A DNA stretch of 27,170 nt from DATMXT01 sp035560415 (GTDB lineage Bacteria; Bacillota; Clostridia; Oscillospirales; Feifaniaceae), in assembly GCA_035560415.1 (NCBI GenBank), contig DATMZG010000082.1, positions 1 through 27,170 of the forward strand, read 5' to 3'. The notes under the pieces are model-generated. The model did no database searches. It saw only the letters and a program-made list of their open reading frames with translations, and was not told the origin of the DNA. Both the position numbers and the translations under genes were made by a program. Below are positions 21,210 to 27,170 of this stretch, piece by piece. How positions within the stretch are numbered: the first letter of the stretch is position 1; each line of letters starts with the position of its first letter.

Positions 21210-21336
21210 GATTTAAGGTGCATTTTCTCGGCAAATCGGAGGGCCGAGAAAATCAGTCTGCCGAAAAAGAATTTTTTCGACAGCCTGTGGGCAGGGCATA
21301 TAAAGCCCCGCCCATATATTATCTTCCCGACACCAA

Positions 21337-22518
21337 TTATATGCGCATGTCGGCCCGCACTTTGACAAAGCAGCGCAGCGCGAAATCGAGGTCGGCCGTC
21401 GTGTGGGCAGCTGAGACCTGGGTGCGGATGCGGGCTTTTCCCTCCGGCACGACGGGATGGGAAAAACCCACGACATAGACGCCCCGTCCCAGCATGCGGG
21501 AGGCGAAGTCCTGCGCGACTCTGGCGTCGTACATCATGATTGGAATGATGGGGTGCTCCCCCGGCAGCACATCGAACCCGACGCCCTCAAGCCCGGCCCT
21601 GAAATAGGCTGCGTTTTCGGCGAGGCGGTCGCGCAGCTCGGTCGAGGCGGTCAGCATGTCAATGGCCTTGATGGAGGCCGCGACGACGGCGGGGGCAAGC
21701 GCGTTTGAGAAGAGATAGGGGCGGCTCTTTTGCCGCAGCAGCTCGACGATGGGCTTTGCGGAGGCGATGTATCCGCCGGACGCCCCTCCCAGTGCCTTGC
21801 CGAAAGTGCCTGAGAGAATGTCAACTCGCCCAGCAACGCCAAAGTGCTCCGGCGTGCCTCTGCCAGTCTTGCCCATAAAACCGACGGCATGGCTGTCGTC
21901 GACCATGACGAGGGCTTCGTACCGGTCGGCGAGGTCGCAGATGCCGGGGAGATTTGCAAGCGTCCCGTCCATGGAGAAGACGCCGTCGGTGACAATGAGC
22001 CGCACCCGCGCCCCCTGCGCCTCTTTGAGGCACTGCTCGAGGTCCTGCATGTCGTTATTTGAATAACGGTACCGTTTTGCCTTGCAAAGCCGGATGCCGT
22101 CAATGATGCTGGCGTGGTTCAGCTCATCCGAAATGACGGCGTCCTCCTCCCCCAGCAGCGCCTCGAAGAGGCCGCCGTTTGCGTCATAGCAGGAGCCGTA
22201 GAGAATGGCGTCCTCCATGCCGACAAAGACGGCCACCTTGCGCTCGAGCCGTTGGTGGTCCTCCTGGGTGCCGCAGATAAACCGCACTGAGGCGCACCCG
22301 AGGCCCCACTTGTCATAGCTCGCCTTGGCGGCCTCAATGAGTTCGGGGCTGTTTGACAGTCCGAGATAGTTGTTTGCGCACATGTTGAGCAGGCCGGCCG
22401 CCCGCGTCGTGTCGATGCGGGCCCGCTGCGGAGTCGTGATTACGCGCTCCTCCTTAAAAGTGCCTGAGCCACGCAGCCGTGTCAGTTCGCTTTTGAAGGC
22501 GTCTATGTTTCGCTTCAT
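21337..22518 (-). CDS. kbl: Glycine C-acetyltransferase (2-amino-3-ketobutyrate CoA ligase)
   Basis: A 393-residue PLP enzyme of the alpha-oxoamine synthase family. It usually splits 2-amino-3-ketobutyrate with CoA into glycine and acetyl-CoA in threonine breakdown. The cofactor lysine is K241 in SGTFGKALGGASGGY; D207 and H210 (VMVDDSHAVG) match PLP-contact residues. The length is typical for Kbl. Close relatives (BioF, HemA, serine palmitoyltransferase) cannot be fully excluded, but the NNYLGLSNSPEL and SCYDANGGLFEALLG segments favour Kbl. No threonine dehydrogenase lies beside it; instead it follows an MFS gene by 64 nt. The ATG has GAGGGGG upstream. Confidence 0.92.
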   Translation of the reverse strand: MKRNIDAFKSELTRLRGSGTFKEERVITTPQRARIDTTRAAGLLNMCANNYLGLSNSPELIEAAKASYDKWGLGCASVRFICGTQEDHQRLERKVAVFVGMEDAILYGSCYDANGGLFEALLGEEDAVISDELNHASIIDGIRLCKAKRYRYSNNDMQDLEQCLKEAQGARVRLIVTDGVFSMDGTLANLPGICDLADRYEALVMVDDSHAVGFMGKTGRGTPEHFGVAGRVDILSGTFGKALGGASGGYIASAKPIVELLRQKSRPYLFSNALAPAVVAASIKAIDMLTASTELRDRLAENAAYFRAGLEGVGFDVLPGEHPIIPIMMYDARVAQDFASRMLGRGVYVVGFSHPVVPEGKARIRTQVSAAHTTADLDFALRCFVKVRADMRI

Positions 22519-22582
22519 CCCGTTTCCCCCTCGCGTAGTGATTTGTAAGCCATATGGCTCAAAGCCGGGCGTGCTCCCTTTG

Positions 22583-23851
22583 TCACGCGTCCGGCCAGGT
22601 GTTCATTTTATCCGACATGCGGCGCACCGCCTGCCAGAGGACAAAACTTGCCGCCGAAAGCGCCACGCAGCCCCCGACCGCCGCCGAATAACCCCCGGTC
22701 AGGTCGTAGAGGTAGCCGACGGCCGACATGGCGATGGCGGGGCAGATGCACATGACGGCCGCCAGCACCGAATAGCCGTCGCCGTACTGGTTGTCCCCGT
22801 AAATCTGGCGCACGCCCGCGGCCACGCCGACGGCGCTCACTGAGTAAATGGCCCCGAATATGAAGGCGCCGGCCAGCAAAACAGCGGTGTTCGTACCGCC
22901 CAGATACAGCGTGACCGAGCCGGCAGCGGCGACGACGAGCGACACCGAAAAGGCCCTGAAAACGCCGATGCGGTCGGAAAGCCAGCCCGACAGGAATTTA
23001 AAGAGGATATTGCCGACCATGGCCGAGGAGATCATGGCGGCGCCGACCGCCGCCCCCGCGCCGATGTTTTCGGCCATTCCCGAGAGGTGGGAGGTCAGCC
23101 CCGAAACGGTGCTGACAAAGACCGCCATGACCCCGAGCGTGAGATACACGGGAGAGAAAACCCGCAGCCGGTTGACAAGCCGCGCCGGCCGTTCGGCGGT
23201 ACACCCCTGCTCTGTGCCCGCCCCGTAAGGGCAAATGCCGGCGTCCTCCGGTTTTAACTCGAGCCACAGCATTGCGCCCGGCAGCGTCACCGCCGCAATG
23301 AAGGCGGCGCTGGCAAAATAGGCCGTCTGATAGCCGTACCGTAAAATGATGGCGGTCAGGGCCGGGCTCAAAATGGCGCCCGCGATGCCCGAAAAGCTCA
23401 TGGTCAGCCCGACGATGGTCCCCTGTCCCTTTTTGAACCAGTTGCCGAGCAGCATCGTGATGATGGGCAGATAGATGCCGCAGTCCCCGATGCCCCGCAA
23501 CACGCCGAGCAGGTTGAACATCCAGACCTCAGTGGCGAAAGCCATGAGAATGTATGAGGAGCAGGCGAGCATTGCGCCGCCCGCCACAAGGACTTTCACA
23601 TGCACCCGCCGCAGCAGCCGCACGGCAATGGGGCTGCACAGCCCCGTGACGACGCCGGTCAGGGTCGCGTGCATGGCGACGGCCCCCCGGCCGACGCCGA
23701 GCGCCTGCGAGACCGGCGTGTAAAAGACGCCATAGGCGTTGTGGGACAGCCCCACCGAGGAGGCCATCATGCCGCAGCAGACAAGCCAGATGCCAATATA
23801 CCGCCTGCGCAGACTTGTCTTCGTACCGCTTTCCGGTTTGGCCTTTACCAA
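22583..23851 (-). CDS. MFS transporter, oxalate/formate or monocarboxylate type
   Basis: A 422-residue integral membrane protein with about twelve hydrophobic helices and a cytosolic loop near the middle (about 205–225). The first helix, with GLSHNAYGVFYTPVSQALG, and the helix-5 region GLTMSFSGIAGAILSP resemble OFA/monocarboxylate-porter MFS proteins. The start appears to be TTG (23849–23851), with AAAGGGGG about 6 nt upstream; no ATG precedes the first helix. It lies between a LysR gene (19 nt upstream) and kbl, so it may carry an amino acid or organic acid linked to that pathway. The substrate is inferred only from context. Confidence 0.88.
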   Translation of the reverse strand: MVKAKPESGTKTSLRRRYIGIWLVCCGMMASSVGLSHNAYGVFYTPVSQALGVGRGAVAMHATLTGVVTGLCSPIAVRLLRRVHVKVLVAGGAMLACSSYILMAFATEVWMFNLLGVLRGIGDCGIYLPIITMLLGNWFKKGQGTIVGLTMSFSGIAGAILSPALTAIILRYGYQTAYFASAAFIAAVTLPGAMLWLELKPEDAGICPYGAGTEQGCTAERPARLVNRLRVFSPVYLTLGVMAVFVSTVSGLTSHLSGMAENIGAGAAVGAAMISSAMVGNILFKFLSGWLSDRIGVFRAFSVSLVVAAAGSVTLYLGGTNTAVLLAGAFIFGAIYSVSAVGVAAGVRQIYGDNQYGDGYSVLAAVMCICPAIAMSAVGYLYDLTGGYSAAVGGCVALSAASFVLWQAVRRMSDKMNTWPDA

Positions 23852-23870
23852 GGGGCGCCCCCTTTCGCCG

Positions 23871-24776
23871 CTATTTTAATTTGGAGCCGGGGTATGCGTC
23901 CTCCCCGAGCAGCTTCATGAAGGCTTTGACGGGGCCGGACGGCGGAATGTCGGCCAGCACCGCGACCCCGATGCTCCGGGGCGGAATGGGGGGATTGAGC
24001 GGAACTTCAAAGAGGTCATCCCCAAGCACAGCCTCCGTGAACTCTTTGATGACGCAGCAGATGCCAAGCCCCGTGCGGGCAAAGTCCAAAAGCAGGTCGT
24101 GACTGCCGAGCTCAATGCCGGGCGAGAGCTGGACGCCCATGCGCAGCAGCGCGGCGTCGACCGCAAGGCGGGAGCTCGACTGCCGCTCCAGCATGATGAG
24201 GGGCAGGCCGGCCAGCTCCTCCGGCGTGACGCCGGCCCGAAGCGGCAGGTATTTATGCCCCGCCACAAAGACGTCGTGCACCTCCATGCAGGGGGTGATG
24301 ACAAGGCCCTCCTCGTTGCAGGGCATGTTGACAAACGCGACGTCGACGCCGCCGCCCCGCAGCAGCTCCACCGTTTCGGCCGTGGTGCCGTTGCGCACCG
24401 AAAGCGCCACGCCCGGGTACTCCCGCGAGAAGCGCCCCAAAAGCGGCAGCAGCACATGGCGGGTGATGGTGTCGCCGGCGCCGATGCGCAGGTCCCCGGC
24501 CTGAAGCCGCTCCATGCGCCCCAGCTTCTCCTCGCCGGCGTCAATGAGGGCGATGGCCGCCTGCGCGTGGTGGTAGAGCACCTTGCCCTCAGCCGACAGC
24601 TCGACCCCCCGCGCCCGCCGGACAAAGAGCGCGGCCCCCAGCTGCCCTTCGAGTTGCCGGATGGCCTGGCTGACCGCGGGTTGGGAGATGTACAGCGACC
24701 GCGCAGCCGACGAAAAGCTGCCCGCGCCCGCCACGGCGAGAAAAATGCGGTATAGCTCCAAGTTCACTCTGGCCAT
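23871..24776 (-). CDS. LysR-family transcriptional regulator of the MFS–kbl unit
   Basis: A 301-residue LysR protein. The N-terminal winged helix (about 1–60) contains SFSSAARSLYISQPAVSQAIRQLE in two overlapping parts; the effector domain (about 90–295) includes LRIGAGDTITRHVLLPLLGRF. It is the first gene of a probable lysR–MFS–kbl transcript, which is less common than the divergent LysR layout. The ATG has AAGGGGG 4 nt upstream. Its promoter and an inverted repeat lie just ahead, so autoregulation is likely. The inducer is unknown. Confidence 0.94.
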   Translation of the reverse strand: MARVNLELYRIFLAVAGAGSFSSAARSLYISQPAVSQAIRQLEGQLGAALFVRRARGVELSAEGKVLYHHAQAAIALIDAGEEKLGRMERLQAGDLRIGAGDTITRHVLLPLLGRFSREYPGVALSVRNGTTAETVELLRGGGVDVAFVNMPCNEEGLVITPCMEVHDVFVAGHKYLPLRAGVTPEELAGLPLIMLERQSSSRLAVDAALLRMGVQLSPGIELGSHDLLLDFARTGLGICCVIKEFTEAVLGDDLFEVPLNPPIPPRSIGVAVLADIPPSGPVKAFMKLLGEDAYPGSKLK

Positions 24777-24793
24777 AAGTCCCCCTTATGTCT

Positions 24794-24820
24794 GGATTGT
24801 ATGAAAGTCGATACAAATCC
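24794..24820. promoter_or_regulatory. Operator-like inverted repeat ahead of lysR
   Basis: TTGTAT-N8-ATACAA is perfect, and with one bulged base the symmetry extends to GGATTGTAT … ATACAAATCC. The arrangement resembles the interrupted dyads bound by LysR proteins (T-N11-A type). It lies between the predicted lysR promoter and the lysR start codon, so binding would block lysR transcription. Confidence 0.7.
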
Positions 24821-24832
24821 ACCGTTGGCTAT

Positions 24833-24861
24833 AGTATAATATAGAAACACCATAAATGCAA
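24833..24861 (-). promoter_or_regulatory. Predicted promoter of the lysR–MFS–kbl unit
   Basis: On the minus strand TTGCAT (24861–24856) and TATACT (24838–24833) are separated by 17 nt. The −35 hexamer is identical to that of the S10 promoter. The predicted start near 24826 lies just ahead of the operator-like repeat, and about 50 nt before the lysR start codon. Confidence 0.65.
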
Positions 24862-25062
24862 GGTTAATAATCCGTAGTTATCTTTCGCCGGCGGGCGCCG
24901 CCCCCCGCGATTTTGAGGAAGGCGGCAAAACCTCTTCCTATTTATATAGATGAATTGTTTTTGATGTACGGAAAAGAGCTCTTTGAAAACCGGCGCAGAC
25001 TCCCATTTTTCCGGAACATTTTCCCTGACGCAGCGACTGAAATCGCGAAGGAGGAATGTCTG

Positions 25063-27159
25063 ATGAAACAACTTGTTGCAATGCTTCTCATATTTTGCCT
25101 GATGCTCCCGGGGCTGGCGCTTCCGGCCGGGGCCGCAGAACTCCAGGATGAGCTTGGCCGCATCACGCTGCTCGCCAAGAGCCAGCTCGACATTGGGGAC
25201 AGCTACACGAAATTTTCCGGATATCCGAGAGAGGGGCTCTCCCGCACCTGGTCCCTGTCCTGGTCCTCGGCCGATGCCTCGGCGTCGGCCCAGCTCACCG
25301 ACGAGGGCCTTGTGCTGAGCTACCGCTTAAGCCGCAACGCCGACTACATTGTCGAGCGTTCCTACGCGTACGCGCCGGCCCTGCCCTCCCTGACAAACGA
25401 GAAGGTTCTGGAGATTGCCAAAGCCTACGCGAACAAGCTGCTCGGGGACAGAGAGTCGGCCGACCTCTCCCTCTCTAACGGCAATTATTTGAACTCCGGC
25501 AGCCGCTACTGTTACGGCTTTGTCCTCGTCGACGGCCTGCCGACCTCCATGAATCTGTCGGTCACGGTCGGGCAGGATGGCGTCGTCACAAGCTACAGCC
25601 GCTCAAATCCGGCCGACAAGTACCTCAAAGACGCGCCGGCCTCGGCGGCCTCGGCCACAGCCGCGCAGGCCCACGCGACGCTTGCCGAAAAACTCGCCCT
25701 CAAGCTCGAATACGTCATGGGGGACGAGGGCGTAGCGGTGCTCAGGTTCATTCCGGTGTGGGGCGACGAGTACATCGTCGACGCCGCGACCGGCAAGCTC
25801 GTCAACCTGACCGAGCTCTACAACGGCGTCTTCGACTACTACCGCGGCGGCGATGAAAAGTCGGCCGCCCCGGCGGCCGAGGACTCCGCGAACAGCCTTG
25901 CGGGCGGGCTGACCGAAACTGAGATTGCCGGCACCGAAAAGCTGAAGGGGGCCCTCGACAGCGCGGCTATGGACGCAAAACTTGCCGCAATCCCGGAACT
26001 CGGGCTGTCGAACTACACCCTCTCCCGCACCGACTATTACTTTGCCTCTGAGGATAAGCTGACCGCCACCCTGCGATACACCTTAAAGGGCAGCACCGAA
26101 GACTATGTCGCCCGCAAGTATGTCACGGTCGACGCCATGACGGGTGAACTCATGAGCCTCTACTCCTCCCGCACCTACGAGGACGACAAAGCGCCCGACT
26201 ACAGCGCGGCCAAAGCCAAGACTACGGCCGAGGGCTTTCTGACAAGGCTCTTTGCGGCGGGTTTTGCCAAGACGGCGCTCTACAGCGGCGGCGATGCCCT
26301 GAGCTACGTCTACGCCCAGAAGGAGCAGGGCTATTTCTATCCCGCCAATAAATATTCGGTCGACATCGACCCCGTAGACGGAAGCATCGCGAACTTCTAC
26401 TACAGCTTTGACGACAGCGTGCAGTTCGAGACGGCTGAAAACCTCATCACTGAGGCGCAGGCCCACTCGGCCTATGCCGCGGTCTTTGAGGCTCGTCTCC
26501 AGTATATCGACATTCCGAAATACCTCGACCCCGCCGCCCCCGAATTCAAGCCCTATATCGAATACGGCTACACCTATCTCTATGAGATGCTGCTGGGCTA
26601 CCGGCTTGAGGCCGACCGCTCCCCCATAGGGGTTGCCGCCAAGACCGGCGAGGTGCTCTACGCCCCTGTGACCGCGGAATCCCCCATCACTTATGATGAC
26701 GCTGGGGGTTTCCTGCAGCTCGAGCTTCTGGCCGGCTACGGCGTCGGCTTCAAGGGCGGAAAGCTGCGCCCCTATGAGGCATTGACCCAGCGCGACATGT
26801 TGCAGCTCTTTGCCTCGGCTGTCGGCTGGAACGCCGGCACCGACGACGAGCTCTACAGCTTCGCCCAGAGCTACGGCTTTTTGACGGCATCCGAACGCAC
26901 CCCCGACGCCACCGTGACCCGGGGCGACCTCATCCGCTGCCTGCTGCGGGCCGCGGGCTATCAGAAGTCGGCCGAGCTTGTCGGCATCTGGAACCCCGGC
27001 TTTTCCGATGAGATTCCGCAGGCCTATGTCGGCTACGCCGCCATCGCCAGAGGCCTTGGCCTTGTCAAGGGCGGCTCCGACGGCAAGTTTGCCGCAACCC
27101 GCACAGCGAACCGCGCCGAGGCCGGCATCATCCTCTACGCCTTTATGGGCGGGAAATAA
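25063..27159 (+). CDS. Secreted YcdB/PepSY-like protein with C-terminal SLH repeats
   Basis: A 698-residue exported protein. A signal peptide (MKQLVAMLLIFCLMLPGLAL…AGAA, cleavage near residue 25) is followed by repeated PepSY or YcdB/YcdC-type segments: phrases such as YIVDAATGKLVNL, YVTVDAMTGELMSLY, YSVDIDPVDGSIANFYY and GVAAKTGEVLYAP recur through about 35–535. The last 160 residues hold S-layer-homology repeats, ending YAAIARGLGLVKGGSDGKF…NRAEAGIILYAFM. SLH repeats usually anchor proteins to pyruvylated cell-wall polymers. The ATG at 25063 has AGGAGG 8 nt upstream; the open frame before it is not expected to be translated. It is the only plus-strand gene. The exact role is unknown; PepSY-type domains are thought to inhibit or fold proteases. 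Confidence 0.9.
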   Translation: MKQLVAMLLIFCLMLPGLALPAGAAELQDELGRITLLAKSQLDIGDSYTKFSGYPREGLSRTWSLSWSSADASASAQLTDEGLVLSYRLSRNADYIVERSYAYAPALPSLTNEKVLEIAKAYANKLLGDRESADLSLSNGNYLNSGSRYCYGFVLVDGLPTSMNLSVTVGQDGVVTSYSRSNPADKYLKDAPASAASATAAQAHATLAEKLALKLEYVMGDEGVAVLRFIPVWGDEYIVDAATGKLVNLTELYNGVFDYYRGGDEKSAAPAAEDSANSLAGGLTETEIAGTEKLKGALDSAAMDAKLAAIPELGLSNYTLSRTDYYFASEDKLTATLRYTLKGSTEDYVARKYVTVDAMTGELMSLYSSRTYEDDKAPDYSAAKAKTTAEGFLTRLFAAGFAKTALYSGGDALSYVYAQKEQGYFYPANKYSVDIDPVDGSIANFYYSFDDSVQFETAENLITEAQAHSAYAAVFEARLQYIDIPKYLDPAAPEFKPYIEYGYTYLYEMLLGYRLEADRSPIGVAAKTGEVLYAPVTAESPITYDDAGGFLQLELLAGYGVGFKGGKLRPYEALTQRDMLQLFASAVGWNAGTDDELYSFAQSYGFLTASERTPDATVTRGDLIRCLLRAAGYQKSAELVGIWNPGFSDEIPQAYVGYAAIARGLGLVKGGSDGKFAATRTANRAEAGIILYAFMGGK

Positions 27160-27170
27160 AAGCTATTGCC

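Larger units (their letters stand above)
20991..21336. other. Non-coding stretch with eight consecutive inverted repeats
   Basis: No gene in 346 nt. Eight inverted repeats follow one another: 21028–21047, 21063–21086, 21093–21120, 21131–21170, 21181–21209, 21222–21253, 21258–21283 and 21288–21314, separated by 4–15 nt. Where a stem has a single mismatch, it is an A·C pair on plus-strand RNA but a G·U pair on minus-strand RNA, in three stems out of three. Together with the minus-strand U-tract at 21061–21056 this suggests a structured RNA transcribed from the kbl side. The two outermost terminator-like hairpins resemble each other, so a mobile-element origin is also possible. Confidence 0.75.
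24777..25062. other. Divergent intergenic region between lysR and the SLH-protein gene
   Basis: A 286-nt region without a gene. It holds the lysR promoter and operator-like repeat near 24794–24861. A plus-strand TATAAT is at 24835–24840, but without a convincing −35. A small G–C palindrome (CGGCG-GG-CGCCG) is near 24890, and a 6-bp repeat AGGAAG/CTTCCT spans 24916–24939, followed by an AT-rich stretch (TATTTATATAG). A clear plus-strand promoter for the SLH gene was not found. Confidence 0.6.

Noticed and set aside
21028..21314. CRISPR array
   Set aside because: The repeats are different hairpins rather than one direct repeat with spacers, and no cas genes are nearby.
21336..21341. Minus-strand TATAAT overlapping the kbl stop as promoter of a small RNA
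   Set aside because: The only −35-like hexamer (TTGTCA) is 21 nt away, too far. Kept as a possibility only in the hairpin-array finding.
24835..24840. Plus-strand TATAAT as promoter of the SLH gene
   Set aside because: No −35-like hexamer at 16–18 nt and no extended −10. It overlaps the better minus-strand promoter, so the match may be incidental.
24913..25062. Longer start for the SLH protein
   Set aside because: The extra 50 residues are not signal-peptide-like. The ATG at 25063 has AGGAGG upstream and begins a clear signal peptide.
1..27170. Defence system, prophage, transposase, tRNA or rRNA genes
   Set aside because: None was recognised on either strand; the cluster is a conserved housekeeping region with short flanking operons.

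Overview
The window is the S10–spc–alpha ribosomal-protein cluster of a GC-rich Firmicute, flanked by a few metabolic and regulatory genes. Almost everything is encoded on the minus strand. Several traits point to the class Clostridia, probably an Oscillospiraceae-like gut lineage. S14 is the short four-cysteine type, and S4, L24, L36 and adenylate kinase all keep zinc-type cysteines. rpsD sits inside the alpha operon, and a KOW-domain gene lies between map and infA. Shine-Dalgarno sequences are strong (AGGAGG), and the last gene is an S-layer-homology protein. The genus cannot be read from the sequence.

Reading the minus strand from high to low coordinates: (a) 24.8–21.3 kb is a lysR–MFS transporter–kbl unit. 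It starts at a promoter with a strong inverted repeat just downstream, and it ends in a 346-nt non-coding stretch packed with eight consecutive inverted repeats and closed by a terminator-type U-tract. (b) 21.0–18.5 kb holds a patatin-like phospholipase with its own promoter. A small two-helix membrane protein follows, with an extended −10 promoter at the end of the patatin gene, then a PfkB-family sugar kinase. (c) 18.46–17.84 kb is non-coding. It carries the S10 promoter and a leader of about 330 nt with several hairpins and a clear intrinsic terminator about 100 nt before rpsJ. (d) 17.84–2.42 kb is rpsJ-rplC-rplD-rplW-rplB-rpsS-rplV-rpsC-rplP-rpmC-rpsQ-rplN-rplX-rplE-rpsN-rpsH-rplF-rplR-rpsE-rpmD-rplO-secY-adk-map-KOW-infA-rpmJ-rpsM-rpsK-rpsD-rpoA-rplQ, closed by a strong terminator. 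(e) 2.36–0.04 kb is an FAD-dependent oxidoreductase with a four-cysteine motif, then a second LysR regulator. On the plus strand, 25.06–27.16 kb encodes a secreted YcdB/PepSY-like protein with C-terminal SLH repeats, divergent from the lysR unit.

The ribosomal cluster makes ribosomal proteins together with RNA polymerase alpha, initiation factor IF-1, the SecY translocon channel, N-terminal methionine processing (Map) and nucleotide balance (Adk). Two short genes, rpmJ and rpmD, were found by direct reading. Non-AUG starts are frequent: TTG for infA, rpsN and the MFS gene; GTG for map, rpmJ, rpsK, rpmC, rplV and rplC.

No CRISPR array, transposase, tRNA, rRNA or defence system was seen. The most unusual material is non-coding: the S10 leader attenuator, the hairpin array after kbl, and hairpins in the longer spacers of the ribosomal cluster.
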